A model generated the notes under the pieces. It worked only from the letters and a program-made list of their open reading frames with translations, was not told the DNA's origin and searched no databases. The position numbers were made by a program, and so were the translations under genes. A DNA stretch of 64,000 bases, taken from the NCBI RefSeq assembly GCF_030505615.1, contig NZ_CP129992.1, forward strand, positions 1,240,001 to 1,304,000, in the 5' to 3' direction. Shown here one piece after another: positions 25,772-35,674 of this stretch. This DNA is from Salinibaculum rarum. GTDB lineage: Archaea > Halobacteriota > Halobacteria > Halobacteriales > Haloarculaceae. The first letter of the stretch is position 1. Each line of letters opens with the position of its first letter.

Positions 25772-26937
25772 TCTTCACCTGCTTTCGTTTCTCGAACCCC
25801 GGAGTCCGGTTGCTGGGGCGTTTCGTCGACGGTCCCGGGCCAGATAAGTTCCCGCTGTGGGGGCAACACACCCTGTGGACGGAACCGCATCAGTAGCACG
25901 ATGATGACGCCGATGAGCAGCAGTCGCAGCGGCGCTGCTTCGAAGGGGATGAACCCGAACCCGTTGAGAAAGCGCGTCCCCTCCCGGATAGCGACGATGA
26001 CGACGCCGCCAAAGACCGCGCCGCGGTTGGAGCCACTGCCGCCCAGGATGACCGCGACCCAGACGTAGAACGTCGTGATGGGGTCGAGGTCACCGGGGCT
26101 GACATAGAGGTTCAGGTGGGCGTAGAAGACGCCCGCCAGCGCCATGATGAGACTCCCGAGGACGAACGCCTGCATCTTGAAGGCGTACGTGTTCTTGCCC
26201 AGCGCGCGGGCGAGGTCCTCGTCGGAACGGATGGTCCGGAGGATACGGCCCCACGGTGACCGGTGGGCACGCCGCAAGACCAGATAGCTCGCGCCGACAA
26301 ACGCCAACACGAGCCCGACGTTCAACAGGGCCTGCCAGAACGGCGTGTTGAGCACCATGGCGCCGGGGCCGGAACCGAAGACGAGCGTCGGCATCGTCTC
26401 GGGAAGTGTCTCCAGGACCGGCCAGCCCTCGAAGAACCCCGGGATGCCACGGACGCCGGCACTGCCGTTCGTCCACGAGTCCTGGTTGAGGACGATGAGG
26501 CGGACGACCTCAGCCAGGCCAATCGAGGCGATGGCGAGGTAGTCGGCCCGGAGCCGGAGCGTCGGGATGCCGATAAACAGCGCCAGGAGCGCTGCAAGCA
26601 CCAGTGCAGCCAGAAGGCCAACGACCGGAGCGAGGCCGCCGGCAACCGGCGAACTGCTCGCGCTCGTGAGTGCGGTCCCGTAGGCACCGATGCCGAAGAA
26701 TGCGGCGACGCTGAAGTTGATGAGTCCGGAAAAGCCCCACTGGGAGTTCAGTCCGAGCGAGAGCAGCGAGTACATCCCCGCGAGGCCGACGAGATAGAGG
26801 AAGTACGTCGGTGCGAGCCCGCCGGTGAGCAGGCTACCGAGAAGCAACAGCGCGAAGATGACGACAGCAGCGCTGACGGCCTTCTCGGCGATGGTGAAGC
26901 TATCCCAGTACCCTTTGGGGTCGTTGACGAGCGACAT
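25768..26937 (-). CDS. ABC importer permease (LivM type), system 2
   Basis: A permease of 389 residues with about ten hydrophobic segments. LivM signatures are LGLNSQWGFSGLINFSVAAFFGIGAYGTAL, the EAA-like LARALGKNTYAFKMQAFVLGSLIMALAGVFYAHL, and AVILGGSGSNRGAVFGGVV. The C-terminal 30 residues are hydrophilic. It pairs with the LivH gene just upstream. Confidence 0.92.
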   Translation of the reverse strand: MSLVNDPKGYWDSFTIAEKAVSAAVVIFALLLLGSLLTGGLAPTYFLYLVGLAGMYSLLSLGLNSQWGFSGLINFSVAAFFGIGAYGTALTSASSSPVAGGLAPVVGLLAALVLAALLALFIGIPTLRLRADYLAIASIGLAEVVRLIVLNQDSWTNGSAGVRGIPGFFEGWPVLETLPETMPTLVFGSGPGAMVLNTPFWQALLNVGLVLAFVGASYLVLRRAHRSPWGRILRTIRSDEDLARALGKNTYAFKMQAFVLGSLIMALAGVFYAHLNLYVSPGDLDPITTFYVWVAVILGGSGSNRGAVFGGVVIVAIREGTRFLNGFGFIPFEAAPLRLLLIGVIIVLLMRFRPQGVLPPQRELIWPGTVDETPQQPDSGVRETKAGEE

Positions 26938-26938
26938 C

Positions 26939-27880
26939 TCAACTCGCCTCCCCCGCGATACCGTTCGGTCGGAACAGCAACACGATCACCATGATGAGGA
27001 AGGCGATCGCGTTGGCGTATTCGATGCCGATGGGGATTCCCCAGGCGTCGGGGACCAGCGGCAGCAATGCACCCAGTTCGGACAACAGCGGCGTCAGCTG
27101 ATTTATCATGCCTATGAGGAAGCCGCCGAGCATCGCGCCGTAGACAGACCCAATGCCGCCGAGGATGACAGCGGCGAAGATGAGCAAGAGGAGATTAAAG
27201 CCCATCCGGGGTGTGAGCTGGCTGTACAGCCCCAGGAACGCACCACCGGCGCCCGCGAGACCGGCGCCGATGACCCAGGTCCACAGTTTGATTCGGTCGG
27301 TCCGAATCCCGCTGATGCGTGCGAGGTCCGGGTTATCGGCCATCGCGCGCATCTTCCGGCCGAGGTCGCTGTACTGCAAGAGGACGTGCAGGCCAGTGAC
27401 CAGCACGACCGCAGAGACGAAGATTGCCACGTCGTGTTGGGTGACACGGATGCCGTAGGGCACCAGCGCATCGATTGGCCGGAGTGACTGAATGCCGTAC
27501 CGGGTGGACTGAGCCCCGAAGCCGATCTGGACGAGCGCGCGGTAGATGAATGCCAGCCCGATGGAGGCGATGAGCAGCCCGATGGAGTCCAAATCCATCC
27601 CATCATAGACGAATTTCTCGGTGATGACTGCGACGAGCGCGGCCGTTGCTATTCCGGCGACTAACGCGACAAAAAATCCAAACGGTAACCCGAGGACGCT
27701 CCCACCGAGGCTACCGACCACACCGAAGGTGACCAGCGACGTGTAGGCGCCGATGGTCATCGTATCGCCGTGGGCGAAGTTCGCGAAGTTCGCGATGCTG
27801 TACACCAGCGACAGGCCGATACTGCCGAGCACGATAATGCTGCTAAACACAAGCCCGCTGGCGAATTGGTCGAGTACCAT
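26939..27880 (-). CDS. ABC importer permease (LivH type), system 2
   Basis: A permease of 313 residues. LivH signatures are GSIGLSLVYSIANFANFAHGDTMTIGAYTSL, the EAA loop GRKMRAMADNPDLARISGIRT, and AAVILGGIGSVYGAMLGGFLIG. It forms the membrane channel with LivM. The stop lies 1 nt before the livM start. Confidence 0.92.
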   Translation of the reverse strand: MVLDQFASGLVFSSIIVLGSIGLSLVYSIANFANFAHGDTMTIGAYTSLVTFGVVGSLGGSVLGLPFGFFVALVAGIATAALVAVITEKFVYDGMDLDSIGLLIASIGLAFIYRALVQIGFGAQSTRYGIQSLRPIDALVPYGIRVTQHDVAIFVSAVVLVTGLHVLLQYSDLGRKMRAMADNPDLARISGIRTDRIKLWTWVIGAGLAGAGGAFLGLYSQLTPRMGFNLLLLIFAAVILGGIGSVYGAMLGGFLIGMINQLTPLLSELGALLPLVPDAWGIPIGIEYANAIAFLIMVIVLLFRPNGIAGEAS

Positions 27881-27888
27881 CGCTCAGA

Positions 27889-29109
27889 CTACGACCGGAT
27901 GAAACCGACACCCTCGTAGCTGTGGTCCTGGACTTCAAGCACCTGCAGGAACCCGACCGGGTCCCCGTTCTCGTCGAAGTCGATGGGACCGCTGACGCCC
28001 TGGTAGTCCACGTCGCTGGGGCCACCGCCGTCCGAGAGGATTTCACTGGCCGCCTCGAAGGAGGTGACCTGTTCGCCCTCGGGTCGGGTCACATCGCGGA
28101 CCACATCGCCCAGCGCCGCCCCGGTAAAGGAGTCCGCGGCCTGGATGGCCAGCGCCGCGTTGATGACACAATCGTAGGCGTAGGCCGCCCACGAGGTCGG
28201 GGTCTGACCGTATTCGCTCTCGAACGTCGAGGCGAAGTCCTGGTAGTTCTCTTCCTCGACGGGTGCGGAGGGGACGACGATTTTCATGCCTTCCATGCTC
28301 CCGTCGGGGGTGTTTTCGAGGACGTTCTGGCCCGACACCGAGTCGGCGCCGTACAGCATCGCCTCGTACCCACTGGAGTATATCTCGTTGACCATCGAGG
28401 CGAACTCTGCCTGGTAGGTGATAAAGAGCCAGGCGTCCGCGTCGGAACTGTTCATCTCGGAGATGACCGAGGCGTAGGACTGCTGTTCCTGGTCGTGGGA
28501 GTTGTTGTAGGCGATCGAGCCGTCCCAGGAGTTGACGAACGCCTCGGCCAGGCTCTCCCCGTAGTTGTTGTTCACGTAGGTGAGTGCCACGTCGTCGTAG
28601 CCGTCCTCGGCGATGAGGTCGGCGAGCGCGACTGCCTGGGTCCGGCCCGTCGGTGACATCCGGAGGAGTCCGGGGAACTCAGTCAGTCCGAGTCCCGTCG
28701 AGTTCTGGCTCAGCTGGACCACGTCGGTACCCTGGATGACGCTCTCGTAGATGGCGAGCGAGACGCCGGAGCCGACGGCGCCGATGAGGAACGGGACGCC
28801 GTCCTGGTTGACGAGCTTCTGGGCGGCGGAGATGCCGCCCTGGTTCTCGCTCCCGGAGTCCTCGACGGTGACCTGCAACTCGCTGCCGTCGATACCGACA
28901 TCGTTGACCGCCGACAGGGCGAGGTCTTTCCCGCGCTGGTTTCGCTCGCCGAAGGCCGACAGCGAGCCCGTCTGAGCGTCGACCATTCCGATGTTGTACG
29001 ACTCGTTGCTGGAAGAACCGCTACATCCGGCCAGGCCGGCGATACCGACACCGCCGGTTAGCTTCAGCATCGATCGTCGGTCGAGCGATACCGTGGTAGT
29101 TTCACGCAT
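27889..29109 (-). CDS. ABC transporter substrate-binding lipoprotein (LivK type), system 2
   Basis: The binding protein of the second HAAT system. The Tat signal is SLDRRSMLKLTGG and the lipobox is LAGC. The mature domain starts NIGMVDAQTGSLSAFGERNQRGKDLALSAVND. The ATG at 29109 was chosen because it places the Arg pair about 12 residues from the start; an in-frame ATG at 29130 adds seven residues. A TATA-like ctatgataag lies near 29124-29133, and directly upstream of it is a CCATGGTCGG motif that recurs in the neighbouring proline locus. That makes proline or a related amino acid a plausible ligand (inference). Confidence 0.9.
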   Translation of the reverse strand: MRETTTVSLDRRSMLKLTGGVGIAGLAGCSGSSSNESYNIGMVDAQTGSLSAFGERNQRGKDLALSAVNDVGIDGSELQVTVEDSGSENQGGISAAQKLVNQDGVPFLIGAVGSGVSLAIYESVIQGTDVVQLSQNSTGLGLTEFPGLLRMSPTGRTQAVALADLIAEDGYDDVALTYVNNNYGESLAEAFVNSWDGSIAYNNSHDQEQQSYASVISEMNSSDADAWLFITYQAEFASMVNEIYSSGYEAMLYGADSVSGQNVLENTPDGSMEGMKIVVPSAPVEEENYQDFASTFESEYGQTPTSWAAYAYDCVINAALAIQAADSFTGAALGDVVRDVTRPEGEQVTSFEAASEILSDGGGPSDVDYQGVSGPIDFDENGDPVGFLQVLEVQDHSYEGVGFIRS

Positions 29110-29145
29110 TGGTAGTTCAATGCTTATCATAGATGTGCCTCAATT

Positions 29146-29164
29146 GTGCCCCTACCATGGTCGG
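29146..29164 (-). promoter_or_regulatory. Candidate operator 1 of the proline/liv locus
   Basis: GTGCCCCTACCATGGTCGG holds the core ACCATGGT palindrome and the right half CATGGTCGG shared with sites at 30882 and 30949. It lies about 13 nt upstream of the livK TATA-like element, a usual position for an archaeal activator, and about 80 nt before the TATA-like box of the divergent proline dehydrogenase. Confidence 0.5.
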
Positions 29165-29244
29165 GAAGTGCTGGGTTCCTCGAAATCTCCGAGTTGTTCG
29201 CGTTAGTTTCGGCCCCGTTCTGTCAGAAAGATTTGGTAGGGACT

Positions 29245-29253
29245 GAATATAGG
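29245..29253 (+). promoter_or_regulatory. TATA-box candidate of proline dehydrogenase
   Basis: gaatatagg is centred about 28 nt before the ATG at 29278 and supports that start and a leaderless message. Confidence 0.5.
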
Positions 29254-29277
29254 GGTATCTGCTCCGTACAACGGTGT

Positions 29278-30105
29278 ATGATACCTCCTATTGCGAACAA
29301 TTTCGTGGCCGGCGAGACCGAAGCGGAGGCGCTGGATCACGTCGAAGAGCTGAACGAACGGGGCGTGAAGGGAATCCTCAATCTGCTAGGCGAACACTAC
29401 GACGACCGCGCGGACGCCGACGCTGACGCGGATGCGTACATCGACCTCGCCGACGGACTCGCCCGGCGTGACCTCGATGGCTGTATCTCGGTCAAGCCCA
29501 GCCAGATCGGTCTCGAAGTGAGCGACATCGCCTTCGAGGAGAACCTCGCTCGCATCGTCGAGGCCGCCGACTGCTTCGTCTGGGTCGACATGGAAGACCA
29601 CGATACAGTCGACAGGACCCTCGACGCCTTCGAGCGTCACGCCCGTGAGACAGACGGTAACGTGGGCGTCTGCGTCCAGGCTAACCTCAAGCGAACCGGC
29701 GACACTCTCGAGCGGCTAGCCGACTGTCCGGGGAAGGTCCGTCTGGTGAAAGGGGCCTACGACCCGCCGGCCGAAATCGCCTACAAGGAAAAGAGCAAAG
29801 TCGACGAGATGTACCGCGAGTACCTGACCTACATGTTCGAGGAATTCGACGACGGTATCGCCGTCGGGAGCCACGACCCGGCGATGGTCGAGTTCGCACA
29901 GGAACTCTACGAGGACCACGGGACTCCATTCGAGATTCAGATGCTCACGGGCGTGCGCGAGAGCGCCCAGTTCGAACTGGCCGACGAGTATGAAGTGTAT
30001 CAGTACATCCCCTACGGCAGCAAGTGGTTCTCGTACTTCTACCGTCGCATCCGCGAGCGCAAAGCGAACGCGCTGTTCGCGCTCCGAGCGATCGTCAGTC
30101 CGTAG
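29278..30105 (+). CDS. Proline dehydrogenase
   Basis: A 275-residue FAD enzyme that oxidises L-proline to 1-pyrroline-5-carboxylate. The barrel has ISVKPSQIGLEV, VWVDMEDHDTVDRTL, VCVQANLKRTGDTL, VRLVKGAYDPPAEIAY, GSHDPAMVEFA and FEIQMLTGV. The C-terminal helix carries the substrate-binding pattern YIPYGSKWFSYFYRRIRER, diagnostic of the family. The ATG at 29278 was chosen from MIPPIANNFVAGE and the TATA-like box. The next reaction is provided by the aldehyde dehydrogenase at 31003; the HTH regulator between them is on the other strand. Confidence 0.93.
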   Translation: MIPPIANNFVAGETEAEALDHVEELNERGVKGILNLLGEHYDDRADADADADAYIDLADGLARRDLDGCISVKPSQIGLEVSDIAFEENLARIVEAADCFVWVDMEDHDTVDRTLDAFERHARETDGNVGVCVQANLKRTGDTLERLADCPGKVRLVKGAYDPPAEIAYKEKSKVDEMYREYLTYMFEEFDDGIAVGSHDPAMVEFAQELYEDHGTPFEIQMLTGVRESAQFELADEYEVYQYIPYGSKWFSYFYRRIRERKANALFALRAIVSP

Positions 30106-30106
30106 G

Positions 30107-30829
30107 TTATGGGTCCAGCAGTTTCGCCTCGGCTTTTCGAAGGTGCTCTAGCAGGGTAGTCTTCGATACGTCCAGGTCGGCCGCCAGTTCTCGCGTGTCA
30201 CACTCCCGGGGCCACTCGTAGTAGCCCGCCTCGCGTGCGTGCTCGAACACATCTCGTTGTCTCGCAGTGAGCGTGTCCTGTCGCTGGTCCCGGGCAGTCG
30301 TGGCGGCCGCCTCGCTCGTGGTGATCGCATCGATGCTGACATCCGCGCCGGACTGGTCGCGAACCCGGTCCAGCGCGGCGTCTATCTGTGACCGATCGTC
30401 GACATAACAGACCTGCCACTCCTCGCGTCCGTTCTCGATTCGGACCGGGGCGTTGTGGACGAACCCACGTTCTAGCAGCGTCGGACATATCATATCGTCG
30501 GGGTCGTACTCGAGGAAAAACTCCCGAACGACGTTCCCGGGGGCGTTGTGTTCGCGCCCGAACCGTTCCCGGAGTTCGGAGAGTTCTCCGGCGTGTTCGG
30601 AGTCCCGAATCTCGTCTAGCAACTCGTTTACCGCCGGTTCGTCTTCGGCGAACGCGGTAAACAGCCCCTTGACGTTCTCGCTGTGGTTCCCGTCTGTCTT
30701 CGGCGAATTGTAGATGGAATGTGCCAGGACGCCGCCGGAGGCCTCTCCGGTTGCCTTGATGGCCCAGCAGTTCGGATGCCAGAGATCGAGAGTGAGCCAG
30801 GTCGTCGTTGTTTGGTCAGCGCCGGCCAT
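30107..30829 (-). CDS. Bat-type HTH transcriptional regulator (HTH_10)
   Basis: A 240-residue regulator of the bacterio-opsin-activator class. Residues 1 to about 150 are a haloarchaeal sensor-like region starting LTLDLWHPNCWAIKATGE. The C terminus has the HTH_10 helix-turn-helix (LTARQRDVFEHAREAGYYEWPRECDTRELAADLDVSKTTLLEHLRKAEAKLL, about 185-238). It sits between the two proline catabolic genes on the opposite strand, so it is the likely regulator of this locus (inference). A TATATA at about 30853-30859 gives a leaderless start. The palindrome at 30885-30898 lies 26 nt upstream of that box. Confidence 0.88.
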   Translation of the reverse strand: MAGADQTTTTWLTLDLWHPNCWAIKATGEASGGVLAHSIYNSPKTDGNHSENVKGLFTAFAEDEPAVNELLDEIRDSEHAGELSELRERFGREHNAPGNVVREFFLEYDPDDMICPTLLERGFVHNAPVRIENGREEWQVCYVDDRSQIDAALDRVRDQSGADVSIDAITTSEAAATTARDQRQDTLTARQRDVFEHAREAGYYEWPRECDTRELAADLDVSKTTLLEHLRKAEAKLLDP

Positions 30830-30881
30830 TGTCTATCACACGCATTGGAGCGATATATACATGTCCTAGCATACCAAATAT

Positions 30882-30898
30882 GTGCCGACCATGGTCGG
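30882..30898. promoter_or_regulatory. Candidate operator 2, with 14-bp perfect palindrome
   Basis: GTGCCGACCATGGTCGG contains the perfect palindrome CCGACCATGGTCGG (30885-30898). It lies between the regulator and the P5C dehydrogenase gene, upstream of both promoters, and matches the site at 30949 in 16 of 17 positions. Confidence 0.55.
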
Positions 30899-30948
30899 TG
30901 GATCGTCCGAAACGCCCGTCTCTACACCTCTGTGGCGTTCTCACCCGG

Positions 30949-30965
30949 GTGCCGTCCATGGTCGG
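30949..30965 (+). promoter_or_regulatory. Candidate operator 3 of P5C dehydrogenase
   Basis: GTGCCGTCCATGGTCGG ends about 6 nt before the TATA-like attttggg (30972-30979), which is about 28 nt before the ATG at 31003. This is an activator-type location. Confidence 0.55.
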
Positions 30966-31002
30966 GCGAGGATTTTGGGCTGTCACTGTCGTAGACAGAC
31001 CA

Positions 31003-32526
<1,524 letters not shown>

Positions 32527-32782
32527 GACACTTCTGCCCCACTCACGTCGCCGGGAACAGTCGGAGCCACTCGTTCAGACAGTCCCGGACCGTCTGGCTG
32601 TCCTCGTCTCGCCCGACCGTGACGGCGACGAGCGAGAACCTCCCACCGAGTGCCAGCGGTGTCGTCAACTCCACCACGCTCCGCTTGGGGCTTGACTCCC
32701 TTCTGTGTGACGGCGCTCCGGGTGACTGTCAGTAGCGTCCGGCGACTCGGGCTGGTAGCGGACAGACGATAACCGATAACTG

Positions 32783-34228
32783 GTGTGCGACCCAATCACG
32801 GGTGTGAGACAGTTGGTGCGTCGCCTCTGGAGATATCTCGCTTCTCTGCTTGCCCGCGGGAACATCATCCAGCCGGACAGGCTCGACGAGACGGTCGGAC
32901 TGGCCTGGCCACGCATCGTCACCGGCTTTGCCATCATGTCGAAACGGACCGTCGACCTCGCCATCATCGGCATCGCCGTCGGCGGGACCGCCGTTGCCGG
33001 ACTCACCATCGCCAATGCGTACTGGATGGTCGGTAAACTCACGCTCATCGGATTGGCCGGCGGGACGCTCTCGCTGGTCTCGCAAAACTACGGCGGCGGC
33101 GACGACGTCCGTGCGGCCCGGGTCGTCGCTGCCAGTCTCCTCGGTGTCGTCATCGTCGGCGGCGTGCTGGCGTCCGTGTTCGTGCTGGGTGCCCGACCAC
33201 TGGTCGCACTCGTCGGTGGCGGCCCCGCTGCGACCGACTACGGGGCGATCTATCTCGTGGTGGTCGCCCCCGGGCTCTTTTTCGAGGGGCTCAATCTCGT
33301 CGCCTCGCGAACGTACGCCGGCGCGGGCGACACGCGGACACCGATGAGCATCCGCGCGGGCGGCGCACTCCTGAACGTCGTCCTGAGCGGGACACTGGTG
33401 TTCGGTGCCGGCTTCGGGGTCTTCGGGGCGGCGCTCGGGACGACGCTTGCCACCGGTGTGGTCACGCTCGTGTTCGCCTGGGGGATGAGCGGCCGTTCGT
33501 ATCTCGGTCGGGGTGCCAGCCCGATTCCCGTCCACGTCGGCGTACGTCCGTCGGTCGGACTGGTCCGGCAACTGACTTCGGTGTCGGCCCCCCTGGCGGC
33601 CCGTCGAATCGGCCAGGGACTGGCCGTGTTCCCGTTGCTGGCCGTCGCTGGCACGTTCGGCCCCGTCGCGGTGGCGGCCGTGGGCGTCGGCCGGCAGGTC
33701 CGGGACCTGCTCAACAGTTTCGCCTGGGGATTTTCGATTGCGTCGTCGACGCTGGTCGGGCAGGCGCTCGGTGCGGCCGAGGAGACGCTGGCGGAGGTGT
33801 ACGGCCGCGAGATAACCCGGCTCTCGATTATCGTCTATCTCGTGGCGGCCGCGGTCGTCGTCGTCGCTGCACGTCCAATCGCGACGCTGTTCGTAAACGG
33901 GTCTGACATTCCTCTCACGACGACCTTCGTCCGGGTCGCGGCCGTCAGCGTCGTCCCGCTTGGCGTCGACGGGTCGATTTCGGGGGCGCTCCGTGGAGCG
34001 GGCGATACGCGTATTCCCTTCCTGGCGACACTCGCCGGCCTCTACCTGGTCGCGCTCCCCGTCGCTGGCCTCGGGGTCGTGACGAACGTCGGTGTCGTCG
34101 CGTTACAGGCCGCACTGGTCGCGGAGACGGCCGTGCCGATGGCTGTCAACTTTGCCCGCTTCCGGACGGGCGCCTGGAAGGCTATCAGTCGCAGTTACCG
34201 GCCGGGCGACGTCGACCCGAGTGATTGA
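32783..34228 (+). CDS. MATE-family efflux transporter
   Basis: A 481-residue carrier with about twelve hydrophobic helices in two halves. Family blocks are LAWPRIVTGFAIMSKRTVDLAIIGIAVGGTAVAGLTIANAY, SLVSQNYGGGD, the second-half equivalents SSTLVGQALGAAEE, and GALRGAGDTRIPF. MATE carriers exchange cations (Na+ or H+) for drugs or metabolites. It begins at GTG 32783; an in-frame GTG about 21 nt on is possible. About 65 nt separate its end from the convergent heliorhodopsin gene. Confidence 0.9.
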   Translation: MCDPITGVRQLVRRLWRYLASLLARGNIIQPDRLDETVGLAWPRIVTGFAIMSKRTVDLAIIGIAVGGTAVAGLTIANAYWMVGKLTLIGLAGGTLSLVSQNYGGGDDVRAARVVAASLLGVVIVGGVLASVFVLGARPLVALVGGGPAATDYGAIYLVVVAPGLFFEGLNLVASRTYAGAGDTRTPMSIRAGGALLNVVLSGTLVFGAGFGVFGAALGTTLATGVVTLVFAWGMSGRSYLGRGASPIPVHVGVRPSVGLVRQLTSVSAPLAARRIGQGLAVFPLLAVAGTFGPVAVAAVGVGRQVRDLLNSFAWGFSIASSTLVGQALGAAEETLAEVYGREITRLSIIVYLVAAAVVVVAARPIATLFVNGSDIPLTTTFVRVAAVSVVPLGVDGSISGALRGAGDTRIPFLATLAGLYLVALPVAGLGVVTNVGVVALQAALVAETAVPMAVNFARFRTGAWKAISRSYRPGDVDPSD

Positions 34229-34291
34229 ACCGACCACACACGCGGTGTCGTGATGGCCCTGTCGGACTGTCGCAGTGACCGCGAGTGGCGG

Positions 34292-35116
34292 TCAGATGGG
34301 TGAGTTCAGCGTCCCGAAGTACACTTGCCACGCGAGGGCAGATTTTGCGACCAGACTCAACAGGATGTACATCTTCTCGCCAAAGATGTAGTTTTTCCAC
34401 CGGGACACTTCCAGATACTGCAGCGCCATATTCAGCGCAAAGAGGTTGAAAAAGACGAAAATCGAGATGTAGATGTAGATGACGAACTCGGGGAACTCGC
34501 CGTTGCTGGCGGTCACCGAGCCGATGAACGTAATCGCTATCGTAATCCAGGGCACCAGCCCAGCGAGGACACCGACCCAGTAGGGTTTCCAGTCGGTCTG
34601 TTCGGTCGACTCGTTTCGTTGCTCCATCAGGAGACCCGCGAGGTTCATCACGGCCACGAGGCCAAACAGCGCCACCAGCGTTCCGGCGTCCCAGACGCCG
34701 GCGAGCATGCCGATGACGACAATCATCAGCGAGGCGCTCACGGAGTATTCGTACCAGCGGTACGGATTCATCCCTCTGTCAAGATACTGGACGTATCTGT
34801 CGTACCTGACCGTCGCGATAATCGTGTGTGCAAACGCCGAGATGAACAGAAACCCCGCGACGAGCAACGGGAGATTCAGGTCGAGAAACGCGACCGTCTC
34901 CGGAACAATCGACTGGGTCTCGGGGTTGAACGTGTACCGGGTGCGGGTGACCGGCCACAGGACGCTCTCGGCGATGAGCACCATCGCGACCCCCTGGACG
35001 AAGTGGAGGACTGCCATGACGCTGTTCCACAACCGCAGTCGGGTATTCCGCGCGCTCTCGTGCTGTTCGGAGCCGGCTGTCGCTGCATCGGGCGTCTCGG
35101 TACCGTGGGAGGACAT
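34292..35116 (-). CDS. Heliorhodopsin
   Basis: A retinal protein of the heliorhodopsin family (274 aa), which differs from type-1 rhodopsins in having its N terminus inside the cell. Seven hydrophobic helices follow a 25-residue hydrophilic start. Helix 7 ends EKMYILLSLVAKSALAWQVYFGTL; the Lys (about residue 258) is the Schiff-base site. The counter-ion Glu lies in RWYEYSVSASLMIVV (about residue 123). The pump motifs of bacteriorhodopsin (RYxxW, DxxxK) are absent. The physiological role of the family is debated. No carotenoid or photolyase gene adjoins it here; neighbours are a MATE transporter (convergent) and a small zinc-ribbon membrane protein. Confidence 0.93.
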   Translation of the reverse strand: MSSHGTETPDAATAGSEQHESARNTRLRLWNSVMAVLHFVQGVAMVLIAESVLWPVTRTRYTFNPETQSIVPETVAFLDLNLPLLVAGFLFISAFAHTIIATVRYDRYVQYLDRGMNPYRWYEYSVSASLMIVVIGMLAGVWDAGTLVALFGLVAVMNLAGLLMEQRNESTEQTDWKPYWVGVLAGLVPWITIAITFIGSVTASNGEFPEFVIYIYISIFVFFNLFALNMALQYLEVSRWKNYIFGEKMYILLSLVAKSALAWQVYFGTLNSPI

Positions 35117-35206
35117 TGTCGATGTATCAACTCCCTCCGGTATACGTCTATGGGTGAGTTGACTGACCTGGAACGAGACACGCTCTGGCCGTTGTGTGCA
35201 TCGGGC

Positions 35207-35491
35207 TCAGAGGGGTTCGGAACACTCCGCGCAGAACGCGTAGTCGGCGTCGTTGACCGCCCCACAGTGTTGGCACGCCTGGCGGTCGGGGTCGGTCTCG
35301 TCGGCCTCCACAGCGGGTGGGCCAGCATCGAACTCCTCGTCCTCCGTGTAGCGTTCGATTTCGTCGTTGTTCCACTTGCGGCGGCGCTCGAGTCCTTCGA
35401 GAACGATGTCCCGGATGACGGGGAGTGTGAGAGCGAGTGCTACCAGCAGGAGGACGGCGACCGAGAGGAGGTAGAGTGTCCCCACCATCAC
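35207..35491 (-). CDS. Small membrane protein with C-terminal zinc ribbon
   Basis: A 94-residue protein. Residues about 4-28 form one hydrophobic helix, followed by a charged linker (LERRRKWNNDEIERYTEDEEF). The C-terminal CQHCGAVNDADYAFCAEC is a CxxC-CxxC zinc ribbon. Such tail-ribbon proteins are common in haloarchaea with no known function. It lies upstream of the heliorhodopsin gene on the same strand (91 nt gap), so they could share a transcript. Confidence 0.8.
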   Translation of the reverse strand: MMVGTLYLLSVAVLLLVALALTLPVIRDIVLEGLERRRKWNNDEIERYTEDEEFDAGPPAVEADETDPDRQACQHCGAVNDADYAFCAECSEPL

Positions 35492-35599
35492 TGGCGCTAC
35501 GGCCCGGATACAGTTAGTGGCTGTGCCGATTTCGACTGCTGCTGGCTTTCGAAATCCTTTTCTCTTCCCTTGCCGACCCTCGAAATGGCGTTACGGCGC

Positions 35600-35673
35600 G
35601 CCGCCTTAGCTCAGACTGGGAGAGCACTCGACTGAAGATCGAGCTGTCCCCGGTTCAAATCCGGGAGGCGGCA
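35600..35673 (+). tRNA. tRNA-Phe (anticodon GAA)
   Basis: A 74-nt cloverleaf. Acceptor GCCGCCT pairs with AGGCGGC, with discriminator A. Anticodon stem CTCGA/TCGAG closes the loop CTGAAGA (anticodon GAA). The T loop is TTCAAAT with stem CCCGG/CCGGG. It is intact and forms the left end of an integrated element whose right end repeats its 3' half. Confidence 0.97.
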
Positions 35674-35674
35674 T
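35643..35674 (+). repeat. Attachment site, left copy (within tRNA-Phe)
   Basis: The 32-bp sequence from GCTGTCCCC through GGCGGCAT is repeated without mismatch at 45646-45677. It covers the 3' anticodon-stem edge, variable loop, T arm and acceptor 3' strand of tRNA-Phe, the usual target of archaeal tyrosine integrases. Confidence 0.93.

Noticed and set aside
30808..31002. Upstream extension of the aldehyde dehydrogenase from 30808
   Set aside because: The added residues come from the operator and promoter region, and the family start matches ATG 31003.
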